From contig JAHAKD010000005.1 in NCBI GenBank assembly GCA_018371855.1, positions 1 through 64,000 of the forward strand: a DNA stretch of 64,000 nt. The letters are read 5' to 3'. Positions 27,201 to 35,473 of this stretch are shown here, one piece after another. The notes under the pieces are model-generated. The model was not told where the DNA came from, searched no databases, and saw only the letters and a program-made list of their open reading frames with translations. Every line of letters starts with the position of its first letter. The stretch's first letter is position 1. Source of the DNA: Clostridium sp. (GTDB lineage Bacteria > Bacillota > Clostridia > TANB77 > CAG-508). Made by a program: the position numbers and the translations under genes.

Positions 27201-27644
27201 ATAACAGATGAAGAGGTAGAGCAAAAAATAAGAGAACATTTTAGAATGAATGGACTAGTATTAGCAGAGATGAATGTAATTAATATGATGGACAATAACT
27301 TAAAAGATGGGGAGAAGTCTACGACTATTCCAGTTAAACTAAAGAAAGACGGAAGTATGGATAAAACATCTAAAGTGGTATCAAGAAAGGAATTCGAAAT
27401 ACTACAAAAATATGTAAAGAAAACTTTAGGAGATATTTCTAAAGAGATTTTAGATGGAAATATAGACATAAAGCCATATTATAATGTTAAAAATAAAAGA
27501 AAACCATGCGAATATTGTGCATATGGCTCAATATGTAATTTTAAAAAAGGATTTTACGGAAATGACTATAATTATATAGACAACCTAGAAAAAGATTATA
27601 TATTAGAATGTATGAACTTTAGGGACGGGGGTAAAAGTTCATAA
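24261..27644 (+). CDS. addB: ATP-dependent helicase/nuclease subunit AddB
   Basis: The 1127-residue protein matches AddB of the AddAB recombination nuclease. It starts with a Walker A loop (LIYGKSGCGKSEYCF), has the inactivated helicase body (VIVGDVSRSRSHKVRAVFIIG), and ends with a RecB-type nuclease domain. The nuclease shows the Fe-S cysteines CPF near residue 765 and CEYCAYGSIC near the end, plus the active-site block RIIDYKSS. addA normally follows; here pgeF does, so addA must be elsewhere. The last residues (NFRDGGKSS) are encoded by a palindromic repeat. Confidence 0.92.
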   Translation: MSLRLIYGKSGCGKSEYCFNEIAKNVNKEKIYMIVPNQMALMAEKRLMEKANNLALVNTEVITFSRMAFRVRNELGGAKKTSLSKSGKAMIIYDILSKCKDNLNFLGKNAENVDIIGNSITEFKKHRINIANLKEEANTTTDMYLKLKLNDMITMYDEFEKNIQDKFLDENDVLDILNTQILESNQFKDAIIYIDEFVGFTTQEYEIIAKLMQLAKEVNVTICTDNLVQQEDADKDIFYANKNTGIKLINLAKEYGIEIKDDVKLTVLHRFKNEELKHLEENFYAVPYKTYKEKQKNINMFLANNQYTEIEHIAAEIVKLVRNENYRYKDISVITKNLNLYSSLIKVIFDNYNIPVFIDEKKELSENILVKFLIAVLEICNKNWSYEAVFNYLKTGFVKIDKEEIFKLENYCIRWGIKGNKWYKEDWNYVGKDEYTEEELARLNELRRMIVTPIRKLQEKARKDNSFINLTKILYEFLEEMKIEEVITSKIEKLEEKGFIEIANEYESSFKVLIELFDEIVLVFGEEKTNFDKYMSILKIGLKNTGLGKIPATQDQVIVGDVSRSRSHKVRAVFIIGINDGEFPSIYKDEGFFNDKDREYLKAQGFDLANGSLENLYAENFNIYKAFTIAEEKLFLSYASSDNEGRTLRPSILITKLKKIYPKLKETSDIITQEKEIITTNNTFDNLIEKLNAYQEGKGIEDIWFDVLKYYENNPLWKGRLQKSLEGIKYTNVPEKIKPEFIKKLYGETLHTTISRLERYRSCPFSFYLEYGLKLKEKKSLKLQAIDTGSFMHEVIDEFFEEIAYKKISIKELEKEEIEKIVKQIIEEKLNLKANYIFKSIPKFMVLTNRLCRLVTLSIVYIVQGLQTTDFEVVGNEIEFKNGKEYKPIEITTENGRKVEITGKIDRIDLAKDETGKYIRIIDYKSSAKDINLNEVLAGLQLQLITYLDAVCVEKDVIPAGVLYFGLTEPKLDKVRNSKNITDEEVEQKIREHFRMNGLVLAEMNVINMMDNNLKDGEKSTTIPVKLKKDGSMDKTSKVVSRKEFEILQKYVKKTLGDISKEILDGNIDIKPYYNVKNKRKPCEYCAYGSICNFKKGFYGNDYNYIDNLEKDYILECMNFRDGGKSS
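27611..27641 (+). repeat. Palindromic GGGACG-family repeat (GAACTTT-arm type) forming the addB 3' end
   Basis: TATGAACTTT, core AGGGACGGGGG, then TAAAAGTTCATA. It is translated as the last residues of AddB, and the stop TAA follows at once. It is nearly the same sequence as 6263-6291. Confidence 0.75.
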
Positions 27645-27699
27645 TTGTACATAAAACAACATTTAAAGTAAGTCCCTAAAATTTAGAAAGGAGACACTA

Positions 27700-28479
27700 A
27701 TGGATTTAAATAATGAAAATATATTGCATGTCAAAAAAGGTGATGTTGAATATTTACAGTTTAGAGAATTACTAAAATATGCAGATAAATTGCAGCATGC
27801 ATATTCGTTAAAACCATTGCAATTTAGTGATAAGAACGACCAAGCATCAGCAAATTATGAGAAAATATGTAAAGCACTGGGGATAGATTCTAACAAAATA
27901 ATTAAGTCAGCACAAAAACATACAGATATTGTTAAAGATATAACAAAATATACAGATGAAAAATTCGAATTTGTAGATGGATTTATAACCAATAAGAAGA
28001 ATATACCATTAGTTACGAAATATGCAGATTGCACACCTATAATCTTATATGATAAAATGAAAAATGTGATAGGAAATGTACACTCAGGTTGGAGAGGAAC
28101 TTTGCAAAGAATAAGTGCTAAAGCAGTTAAAATGATGATTGAAAAATATAATTGTAATTCAGCAGACATAGTAGTGTGTATAGGTCCATGCATAAAACAG
28201 TGTCATTTTCAGGTAGAAGAGGATTTTATAGATAAATTCAAGCAAAAATTTGGAAATATAGATAAATATTATAAAATAGGAGAAGTCATAGAAGGAAAAC
28301 AAAAATACTATTTTGATACAACTAATTTAATAATTGATTATTTAACCGAAATAGGAATAAAGAGAGAGAATATATTTGATAGCAATATTTGTAGTGTTTG
28401 CAATGTTGCTAATATGTCTTCATACAGGGCAGAAAAAGAAAAGGCAGATAGGAATATGAATATCGTAATGCTTAAATAG
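27700..28479 (+). CDS. pgeF: Purine nucleoside phosphorylase / peptidoglycan editing factor (YfiH/LACC1 family)
   Basis: The 259-residue protein has the multicopper-like YfiH fold with its metal-site residues: SAQKHTDIV, TKYADCTPI, GNVHSGWRGTLQ and IGPCIKQCHFQV. Family members act as purine nucleoside phosphorylase/adenosine deaminase (LACC1-like) or affect peptidoglycan composition (YfiH). Which applies here is not visible. SD AAAGGAGA. The stop TAG is the start of a palindromic repeat. Confidence 0.88.
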   Translation: MDLNNENILHVKKGDVEYLQFRELLKYADKLQHAYSLKPLQFSDKNDQASANYEKICKALGIDSNKIIKSAQKHTDIVKDITKYTDEKFEFVDGFITNKKNIPLVTKYADCTPIILYDKMKNVIGNVHSGWRGTLQRISAKAVKMMIEKYNCNSADIVVCIGPCIKQCHFQVEEDFIDKFKQKFGNIDKYYKIGEVIEGKQKYYFDTTNLIIDYLTEIGIKRENIFDSNICSVCNVANMSSYRAEKEKADRNMNIVMLK

Positions 28480-28508
28480 GGATTTTTGGGGACGTTCCTT
28501 AAATCCCG
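28477..28508 (+). repeat. Palindromic GGGACG-family repeat providing the pgeF stop
   Basis: TAGGGATTTTT, GGGGACGTTCC, TTAAATCCCGA. It matches 24098-24130 almost base for base. Confidence 0.85.
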
Positions 28509-28572
28509 ATTTGACTATAAAATAAGATGAATTTTAGGCATAGGAATAAAAAGTTGTTTAACATAAAATTTA

Positions 28573-28597
28573 AACTTTAAGCTCCGTTCCTAAAGTT
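28573..28597. repeat. GAACTTT-arm repeat copy upstream of the S66 peptidase
   Basis: AACTTTA, core AGCTCCGTTCC, TAAAGTT, followed by a further CTAAAGTTCA half-unit. Confidence 0.55.
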
Positions 28598-28626
28598 CAT
28601 CTAAAGTTCAGAAGGGAGAAAAACAC

Positions 28627-29544
28627 ATGATACCAGCTAGGCTACAAAAAGGTGATATATTAGGAATAATTGCACCTTCGGATAGTGTAACAGAGAAAAA
28701 TCTAGAAGAGTTTAATAAGTCAATCTTATTAATGGAAGGTTCGGGATATAAATTAAAGATAGGAAAGAATTTATTTGCAAATCCAACAGGATATGGTGCA
28801 ACAGTAGAGCAAAAGGCTGAAGATCTAAATAGAATGTTTGCAGATGATGAAGTAAAAATGGTTTGGTGTGCAAAAGGTGGATTTAATTCTAATTCTATTT
28901 TTGATTTAATTGATTATGAATTAATTAAAAAGAATCCAAAAATTTTATGTGGATATAGTGATACTACAGCAATAGCAAATATGATATATGAAAAAACAGG
29001 ATTAGTTACTTTTTCTGGTCAAACTTTTAAAGGACTTTCAGCTTGCGAAACAGAATATTGTTATAAAGAAATTATAAAAAGATTTCAAGATGGGAGTTTA
29101 GAATTAGGAACAAAAGATGATGAGTATAGAGTAATTAATCCAGGGCAAGCAGAAGGGATCATGATTGGTGGAAACTTAAGCATTATGTCTAATTTAATAA
29201 CAGGAAAATATAATGTAGACATTACCAATAAAATTCTATTTTTAGAAGAATTTTGGTTAGAATCTCCACCTGAAGCAGTAAGTTCATATTTTTATAGGAT
29301 GAAACAAAATGATGTATTTAATAAAATTAAAGGAATATGGCTTGGTGGATATGAGCATGAATCCGGAATAACACTTGCACAAGTTTTAAAAGATACAATA
29401 GGAAATGAATATGATTTCCCAATAATTCAATCAGATAATTTTGGACATATAGATCCAAAAACAGTTATACCAATTGGTGTTAAAGTAAGAATAGATACAG
29501 ATGATGAAGTAAAGATAAAATTATTAGAAGAGTGTGTAAAATAG
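28627..29544 (+). CDS. LD-carboxypeptidase / MccF-like serine peptidase (family S66)
   Basis: The 305-residue protein fits peptidase family S66. It starts with GDILGIIAPSDSV and has the nucleophile elbow GYSDTTAIANMIY (Ser in GYSD). The catalytic Glu is in the LFLEEFW region, and the His is in DNFGHIDPKTVIPIG. LdcA members trim tetrapeptides in peptidoglycan recycling; MccF members cleave microcin C-like acyl-sulfamoyl adenylates. The spacing and motifs look closer to the MccF-like branch. SD AAGGGAG. Confidence 0.85.
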   Translation: MIPARLQKGDILGIIAPSDSVTEKNLEEFNKSILLMEGSGYKLKIGKNLFANPTGYGATVEQKAEDLNRMFADDEVKMVWCAKGGFNSNSIFDLIDYELIKKNPKILCGYSDTTAIANMIYEKTGLVTFSGQTFKGLSACETEYCYKEIIKRFQDGSLELGTKDDEYRVINPGQAEGIMIGGNLSIMSNLITGKYNVDITNKILFLEEFWLESPPEAVSSYFYRMKQNDVFNKIKGIWLGGYEHESGITLAQVLKDTIGNEYDFPIIQSDNFGHIDPKTVIPIGVKVRIDTDDEVKIKLLEECVK

Positions 29545-29562
29545 CATAAAGAGGTGTAAGAA

Positions 29563-30129
29563 TTGTACGACAATTGGGATGATTTAGAAAAATCAATAAT
29601 AGGTTGTAAAAAGTGCAAATTATGTACTAATAGAACTAATATAGTATTTGCAGATGGAAATAAAAATGCAAATGTAATGCTAATAGGTGAAGGACCAGGA
29701 GCAGATGAAGATAAGCAAGGAGTACCTTTTGTAGGCAAAGCAGGACAATTAATGAATAAAGCATTTGAAGGCTTAGGAATAGACAGAAAAAAATTATATA
29801 TAGCAAATATAGTAAAATGTAGGCCACCAAATAATAGAGTTCCCGAAGAAGATGAAGCGAAAGCATGCTTGAACTATTTAAGAAATCAAGTTATACTGGT
29901 AAAACCACAAATAATAGTACTTATGGGAAGTACTGCACTTCAGAATATATTAGGAAAAGAATATAAAATAACAGCAAGCAGAGGACATTGGATAGAAAAG
30001 AAAGGAATAATGTATATGCCAACATGGCACCCAGCAGCACTATTAAGAGACGAAAACAAAAAGATAGACTTTTGGCGTGATTTCAAAAAAGTAATTGCAA
30101 TGTGTGAAGAACTAAAAATAGGGATTTAG
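29563..30129 (+). CDS. Family 4 (Fe-S) uracil-DNA glycosylase
   Basis: TTG start with SD AGAGGTG. The 188-residue enzyme removes uracil from DNA. It shows GEGPGADEDKQGVPFVGKAGQL, the region IANIVKCRPPNNR, the C-terminal motif TWHPAALLR, and the N-terminal Fe-S cysteines CKKCKLC. Together with the KCRPP Cys these form the [4Fe-4S] ligand set. The last residues and the TAG stop come from a palindromic repeat that begins at 30121. Confidence 0.92.
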   Translation: MYDNWDDLEKSIIGCKKCKLCTNRTNIVFADGNKNANVMLIGEGPGADEDKQGVPFVGKAGQLMNKAFEGLGIDRKKLYIANIVKCRPPNNRVPEEDEAKACLNYLRNQVILVKPQIIVLMGSTALQNILGKEYKITASRGHWIEKKGIMYMPTWHPAALLRDENKKIDFWRDFKKVIAMCEELKIGI

Positions 30130-30258
30130 AGACGTTCTGTTGACTTTGTCAACTATAGCCCACCTACACGAAATTAATCTATGGTTGAAATCTTTGATTT
30201 CGTAGCACAGATATATGTGAAATCAAAGATTTCTGAGGTTGCTTAAAAATCCCTAAAA
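30121..30258. repeat. Composite repeat: family-1 palindrome interrupted by a family-2 palindrome
   Basis: The left arm and core GGGATTTAGAGACGTTCT lie at 30121-30138, and the right arm TTAAAAATCCCTA ends near 30256. In between come a perfect GTTGAC-TTT-GTCAAC hairpin (30139-30153) and a family-2 element (30157-30243). The latter contains GAAATCTTTGATTTC (30187-30201) and its exact reverse complement (30219-30233). The layout looks like one element nested in another. Confidence 0.65.
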
Positions 30259-30313
30259 TGATGATTAATGTTTTTTGAAAATATATGAAGCAAAACAAAT
30301 ATTGGAGGCTAAA

Positions 30314-30862
30314 ATGGAAAAATATTTTAAAGATATGGACTATGAAAAAATAAGTGAAGAAGAAGCTTTTAATGGAAGAAGAGTAAAAGTAAAAATAGAA
30401 AAGTATTACAATAAAAGAGATAATAAAGAAGTATATCGTGAACATATAAAAGCAGGAAATGGTGCTGTTATAATGCCATTTTTAGATGATAATACATTAA
30501 TAATGATAGAAGAAATAAGAACACCAATTGGAAAAAGTATATTAGCATTTCCAGCAGGTCTAATAGAAGAAGGCGAAGACCCAGCAGAAGCAGCAATAAG
30601 AGAATTAGAAGAAGAAACTGGATACAGAGCAGGAGAAATTGAACAAATAATATATGAATATCCAGCAGTAGGGTATTCAGATGAAAAAGTATATATTTTT
30701 AAAGCAAAAAAATTAACAAAAACACATAGACATTTAGATCCTACAGAAGATATAAAAGTACATAAAATATCTGTAGATGAACTAAAAGAATTATATAGAA
30801 ATGGAGAAATACATTCTTCAGCAGAACTTATAGCGATATTAAGTTATTTTTCGAATATATAA
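30314..30862 (+). CDS. NUDIX hydrolase, ADP-ribose pyrophosphatase type
   Basis: The start ATG at 30314 has TTGGAGG 6 bp upstream; the longer TTG start at 30275 has no SD. The 182-residue protein carries a complete Nudix box (AGLIEEGEDPAEAAIRELEE, then ETGYRAGEI) and the upstream PAG typical of ADP-ribose pyrophosphatases, plus EYPAVGYSDEKVYIF. It probably hydrolyses ADP-ribose to AMP and ribose-5-phosphate. Confidence 0.88.
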   Translation: MEKYFKDMDYEKISEEEAFNGRRVKVKIEKYYNKRDNKEVYREHIKAGNGAVIMPFLDDNTLIMIEEIRTPIGKSILAFPAGLIEEGEDPAEAAIRELEEETGYRAGEIEQIIYEYPAVGYSDEKVYIFKAKKLTKTHRHLDPTEDIKVHKISVDELKELYRNGEIHSSAELIAILSYFSNI

Positions 30863-30892
30863 TTTAGCTAGAGAATATTTTAAAATACAAAA

Positions 30893-30947
30893 TAGGGATT
30901 TAAAGAACGTCCCCAAAATCCCGAGGAAGGACAAAAAATCCCGATAG
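30893..30947. repeat. Palindromic GGGACG-family repeat, one and a half copies
   Basis: TAGGGATTT, AAAGAACGTCCCC, AAAATCCCGA, then a second partial unit GGAAGGACAAAAAATCCCGA. It leads directly into the SD (TAGGAGG) of the next gene. Confidence 0.75.
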
Positions 30948-30956
30948 GAGGATAAA

Positions 30957-32210
30957 GTGGAAAATATAATAGATGAAGCGAATAGATGTTTAAATTGTAA
31001 AGTTAAACCATGTCAAAAAGCATGCCCATTAGGAAATGATATTCCAAGTTTTATAAAGCAAGTAAAAGAAAATAATTTAGAAGAAGCTTTTAAAATTTTA
31101 ACTCAAACTACAGTTTTAGGTGCAATATGTGGAAGAGTTTGCCCTCACTTTAAACAATGTATGGGTAGTTGTGTAAGAGGAATTAAGTCTGAGCCAATAA
31201 ATATTGGAAATTTAGAAACTTATGTTTTTGATAATGCTTTACAAAATAATTATAAAATAGAAATAACTAATAAACTAGAAGGAAAGAAAGTTGCAGTAAT
31301 TGGTGGAGGTCCTTCTGGTCTTACATGTGCAGCATTTTTAAGTATGAATGGTGCTAAAGTTACAATTTATGAAAAACAACCAAAGCTTGGTGGAATTACA
31401 AGATATGGTATTCCAGATTTTAGACTACCAAGAGAAGTTATAGATAAAACAGTAGAAAAAATATTAAGTTTAGGAATAGAAGTAAAATGTAATCAAACTT
31501 TAGGAAAAGATTATGAATTAGTAGATATAGAAAAGCAATATGATGCTGTATATTTAAGTTTTGGAGCAAATGTATCATCAAAAATGAATATACCAGGTGA
31601 AGATTTAGATGGTGTATATGGTGGAAATGAACTATTAGAAACGGGAATTCATCCGAATTATATAGGTAAATCTGTTGCTATAAGTGGTGGTGGAAATGTA
31701 GCAATGGATGCTGCAAGAACCATAAAAAGATTAGGTGCCAAAAACGTATATGTAATATATAGAAGGGCAAGAGAGCAAATGCCAGCAGAAGATTACGAAG
31801 TAGAAGAAGCAATGAAAGAAGGAGTAGAATTTTTATTCCAAAATAATATTGTTAAAATAATAGGAAATGAAAAAGTAGAAAAATTAGAATGTATAAAAAC
31901 AGAGCTTGTACAAAAAGAAGGAGAAAAAAGATTAGTTCCTGTGAATATAGATGGCTCTAGCTATACATTAGATATGGATTATATTGTAATGGCTGTTGGT
32001 TCTAAAGCAAATAAGGAAATTGTAGGAAAAACAGGACTAGAAACAACTGAGTATGGAAATATAAAAGTAGATGAAAAATATATGACATCTAGAAAAGGAG
32101 TTTTTGCTGGAGGAGATTTAATAGGAACTAAAGCAACTGTTGCTTGGGCTGCACGTTCTGGAAGAAATGCCTCAGAGGAAATACAAAAATATTTATTAGG
32201 AGAAGAATAA
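30957..32210 (+). CDS. GltD-like NAD(P)H-dependent oxidoreductase (glutamate synthase small-chain family)
   Basis: GTG start with SD AGGAGG. The 417-residue flavoprotein has an N-terminal Fe-S helical domain (CLNCKVKPCQKACPLGNDIP, then CGRVCPHFKQCMGSCVRG). Two nucleotide-binding folds follow, FAD (VAVIGGGPSGLTCAAFL) and NAD(P)H (SVAISGGGNVAMDAARTIKR), ending AGGDLIGTKATVAWAARSGR. It is shorter than standard GltD (about 460-490). No glutamate synthase large subunit is nearby, so the electron acceptor is unknown and a role in glutamate synthesis is only one option. Confidence 0.85.
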   Translation: MENIIDEANRCLNCKVKPCQKACPLGNDIPSFIKQVKENNLEEAFKILTQTTVLGAICGRVCPHFKQCMGSCVRGIKSEPINIGNLETYVFDNALQNNYKIEITNKLEGKKVAVIGGGPSGLTCAAFLSMNGAKVTIYEKQPKLGGITRYGIPDFRLPREVIDKTVEKILSLGIEVKCNQTLGKDYELVDIEKQYDAVYLSFGANVSSKMNIPGEDLDGVYGGNELLETGIHPNYIGKSVAISGGGNVAMDAARTIKRLGAKNVYVIYRRAREQMPAEDYEVEEAMKEGVEFLFQNNIVKIIGNEKVEKLECIKTELVQKEGEKRLVPVNIDGSSYTLDMDYIVMAVGSKANKEIVGKTGLETTEYGNIKVDEKYMTSRKGVFAGGDLIGTKATVAWAARSGRNASEEIQKYLLGEE

Positions 32211-32665
32211 TGAAAATCAGAAGACTAAGAAAAGATGATATTCCAGAACTATTAAATTTAAGAATAGAACAACAAAAAGAATATCACGAATGTTTAAATG
32301 AAGAAGAAAAACACATAATAGAATATACTAAGGACTACATAAATGAAAATTTAGACAAAGATTTGTTTATGTTTGGAGTTTTTGAAAATAATGAAATTGT
32401 TGCAATATGTGGATATAATGTGTGGAATGGTTTCCCATCACTTAATAATCATTCTGGGAAAATTGCTTATTTATGTAGCGCCTATACAAAGCAAGAGTAT
32501 AGGGGACAAGGTATTATGAAAGAACTATTAGATAAAAGCATTAATGCAATAAAAGAAGAAGGAATAACTAGAATAAAACTTAATTCAAGTAAAGAAAATG
32601 CAATTAGAATTTATTCAAGGCTTGGATTTACAAAAGATGAAACAGCAATGATTTTAGATTTATAA
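32210..32665 (+). CDS. GNAT-family N-acetyltransferase
   Basis: The ATG at 32210 overlaps the previous stop by one base (TAATG) and has an AGGAGAAG SD inside that gene. The 151-residue protein has the acetyl-CoA-binding motif A (KQEYRGQGIMKELLDK) and motif B (RLGFTKDETAMIL). The substrate cannot be told. The coupling suggests co-expression with the GltD-like gene. Confidence 0.85.
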   Translation: MKIRRLRKDDIPELLNLRIEQQKEYHECLNEEEKHIIEYTKDYINENLDKDLFMFGVFENNEIVAICGYNVWNGFPSLNNHSGKIAYLCSAYTKQEYRGQGIMKELLDKSINAIKEEGITRIKLNSSKENAIRIYSRLGFTKDETAMILDL

Positions 32666-32789
32666 ATTAATAAGTAGTTAAAAAATGGTTTAATTTTATA
32701 CATTAAAGTTTTTTGTATTGACATAATTAAGAGTCGCTTTTCTGTTTTTTTTTGCATAGGAAATATCGTTAGATTTTCTAAATCAACAA

Positions 32790-32850
32790 AGTTATCTATG
32801 ACCGTGCGATTGCGGAGCAACTGTACATATGGCGAAGCCACTTTTCTTAT
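32790..32850. repeat. Two small GC-richer hairpins upstream of leuS, possible dispersed repeat
   Basis: TTGC-GGA-GCAA and TGGC-GAA-GCCA stand close together in a more GC-rich patch. No T-box specifier/antiterminator pattern is seen in the 267-bp gap. The rest of the gap (32666-32932) shows no gene. Confidence 0.35.
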
Positions 32851-32932
32851 ATACATGTAACTAAATATGTTTACTTTTTCCATTTTTTGATATATAATGC
32901 TTGCAAACACGAAGAACGAAGGGATGAAGGTT

Positions 32933-35350
32933 ATGTACAATTTTAAAGAGGTAGAGAAAAAATGGCAAGATAAATGGTATGCAGAAGGTACCTTTAATGC
33001 AAAAAATGATTATTCAAAAGAAAAATGGTTTGGATTAATAGAATTTCCTTATCCATCAGGACAAGGTCTGCATGTTGGACATCCAAGAAGTTATACAGCA
33101 CTTGATATTATTGCAAGAAAAAGAAGAATGCAAGGATATAATGTGTTATTCCCAATTGGTTTTGATGCGTTTGGTCTTCCAGCAGAAAACTATGCAATAA
33201 AAAATCATGTTCATCCTAAAATAACAACAGAAAAGAATATAAATCATTTTAGAGAACAATTAAAATCTATTGGTTTTTCTTTTGATTGGTCAAGAGAAGT
33301 AAATACAACAGATCCTAATTACTATAAATGGACTCAATGGATTTTTGTTCAATTATATAAACATGGACTAGCATATAAAGCAACTATGCCAATTAACTTC
33401 TGTACAGGTTGTAAAGTTGGACTTGCTAACGAAGAAGTTGTAAACGGTGTTTGTGAAAGATGTGGAAGTCCAGTAGTTCAAAAAGAAAAGAGCCAATGGA
33501 TGCTAAGAATTACAAAATATGCACAAAGATTAATAGATGACTTAGATGATGTTAATTTCTTAGACAAAATTAAAGCTCAACAAATTAATTGGATTGGTAG
33601 AAGCGAAGGAGCAGAGGTTAACTTTAAAATAAGCGGAACAGATGATAATCTTCTTATTTATACAACTAGACCTGACACAATATTTGGTGCAACATATATG
33701 GTTATAGCTCCAGAACATAAATTAATAGAAAAATATAAAGACAGAATTACAAATCTTGAAGAAGTAGAAGAATATAAGAGAAAAGCAGCTTTAAAATCAG
33801 ATTTCGAAAGAGCAGAACTAAATAAAGAAAAAACAGGTGTAGAAATAAAAGGAATAAAAGCTGTAAACCCATTAACAAACGAAGAAATACCAATTTGGAT
33901 TTCCGACTATGTATTAATAACATATGGAACAGGTGCAATAATGGCTGTTCCAGCACATGATACAAGAGATTTTGAATTCGCTAAAAAGTTTAATTTACCA
34001 ATTAAACAAGTTATAAAAGATAAAAATGCAACAAGCGAATCAAAAGAGTTAGAAGAGGCTTTTACAGATGTTAATAATGGAATTGCAATAAATTCAGATT
34101 TCTTAAATGGATTAGAATCCAAAGATGCTATAAACAAAGCAATAGAATATATAGAAGAATACAAATTAGGAGAAAGAAAAGTAAATTACAAACTTCGTGA
34201 TTGGGTATTTTCTAGACAACGTTATTGGGGAGAACCAATACCAATGGTATATTGCGAAAAATGTGGTTGGGTTCCAATTCCAGAAGAAGAATTACCATTA
34301 AAATTACCAGATGTTGAAGATTATGAGCCAGGAGAAAATGGGGAATCTCCACTTGCAAAACATGAAGAATGGATTAATACTACATGTCCACATTGTGGTG
34401 GAAAAGCAAGAAGAGAAACAGATACAATGCCACAATGGGCTGGTTCATCATGGTATTACCTAAGATATATGGATCCTCATAATGATAAAGCTTTAGCTTC
34501 AAAAGAAGCATTAGAATATTGGTCACCAGTAGATTGGTATAATGGTGGTATGGAACATACTACATTACACTTATTATATTCAAGATTCTGGCATAAATTC
34601 TTATATGATATTGGCGTAGTACCAACAAAAGAACCATATGCAAAACGTACATCTCATGGAATGATACTAGGAAGTAATGGCGAAAAAATGTCTAAATCAA
34701 AAGGAAATGTAATAAATCCGGACGAAATAGTAGATGAATTTGGAGCAGATGCATTCAGAGTTTATGAAATGTTTATGGGACCTTTTGACCAAACAGCACC
34801 ATGGTCTATGGAAAGTATTAGAGGTTGTATGAAGTTCTTAGATAGAGTATGGAATATGCAAGACTTCTTGGTAGATGGAGATGAATATTCAGAAAAATTT
34901 GAGAAGATGATGCATAAAGCAATAAAGAAAGTTTCATCAGATATAGAAGAAATGAAATTTAATACATCTATTGCTACATTTATGACAATGGTAAATGAAT
35001 TCTATAAAGAAAAACAAATTAATAAAGCTGAACTTGAAACATTTTTACAATTATTAAATCCATTTGCACCACATATGACAGAAGAGTTATACAAAAAAAT
35101 AGGTGGTAAAGAAGAGCTAGCATATAAAGCTTGGCCAACATATGATGAAGCTAAAACTATAGAAGATGAAATAGAAATTCCTGTACAAATAAAAGGAAAA
35201 GTTAGAGCAACAATTACTATTAAAAAAGACGAAGATGAAGATGTAGTTAAACAAAAAGCTAAAGAGGCAATTGCAAATCAAATAGAAGGAAAGAAAATAA
35301 TAAAAGAAATATATGTTAAAAATAAAATTTATAATATAGTAATTGGTTAA
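32933..35350 (+). CDS. leuS: Leucyl-tRNA synthetase
   Basis: The 805-residue class I synthetase charges tRNA-Leu. It shows the HIGH-type motif HVGHPRSYTALD, the editing domain (TTRPDTIFGATYMVIAPEH), the zinc-type CEKCGW and CPHCGG, and the catalytic KMSKSKGNV loop. The start at 32933 gives the usual MYNFKEVEKKWQ; upstream in-frame ATGs at 32897 and 32924 lack a well-spaced SD. Confidence 0.95.
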   Translation: MYNFKEVEKKWQDKWYAEGTFNAKNDYSKEKWFGLIEFPYPSGQGLHVGHPRSYTALDIIARKRRMQGYNVLFPIGFDAFGLPAENYAIKNHVHPKITTEKNINHFREQLKSIGFSFDWSREVNTTDPNYYKWTQWIFVQLYKHGLAYKATMPINFCTGCKVGLANEEVVNGVCERCGSPVVQKEKSQWMLRITKYAQRLIDDLDDVNFLDKIKAQQINWIGRSEGAEVNFKISGTDDNLLIYTTRPDTIFGATYMVIAPEHKLIEKYKDRITNLEEVEEYKRKAALKSDFERAELNKEKTGVEIKGIKAVNPLTNEEIPIWISDYVLITYGTGAIMAVPAHDTRDFEFAKKFNLPIKQVIKDKNATSESKELEEAFTDVNNGIAINSDFLNGLESKDAINKAIEYIEEYKLGERKVNYKLRDWVFSRQRYWGEPIPMVYCEKCGWVPIPEEELPLKLPDVEDYEPGENGESPLAKHEEWINTTCPHCGGKARRETDTMPQWAGSSWYYLRYMDPHNDKALASKEALEYWSPVDWYNGGMEHTTLHLLYSRFWHKFLYDIGVVPTKEPYAKRTSHGMILGSNGEKMSKSKGNVINPDEIVDEFGADAFRVYEMFMGPFDQTAPWSMESIRGCMKFLDRVWNMQDFLVDGDEYSEKFEKMMHKAIKKVSSDIEEMKFNTSIATFMTMVNEFYKEKQINKAELETFLQLLNPFAPHMTEELYKKIGGKEELAYKAWPTYDEAKTIEDEIEIPVQIKGKVRATITIKKDEDEDVVKQKAKEAIANQIEGKKIIKEIYVKNKIYNIVIG

Positions 35351-35355
35351 TAAGG

Positions 35356-35398
35356 AACATTACAGTTATGTTTTGTAACATGGCTGTAATGTTTTTTT
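35356..35398 (+). terminator. Rho-independent terminator after leuS
   Basis: ACATTACAG and CTGTAATGT arms, with an inner ATGTT/AACAT pairing, followed by seven T. Confidence 0.88.
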
Positions 35399-35473
35399 AA
35401 CAATAATGTTATAGAACTTTTTGACTAATGTAGTATAATATAATTATCTATAGGTATACCAAGGAGAATAGAT

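Noticed and set aside
32666..32932. T-box leader for leuS
   Set aside because: No conserved T-box bulge sequence (TGGNACCGCG type) and no clear terminator/antiterminator pair was found.
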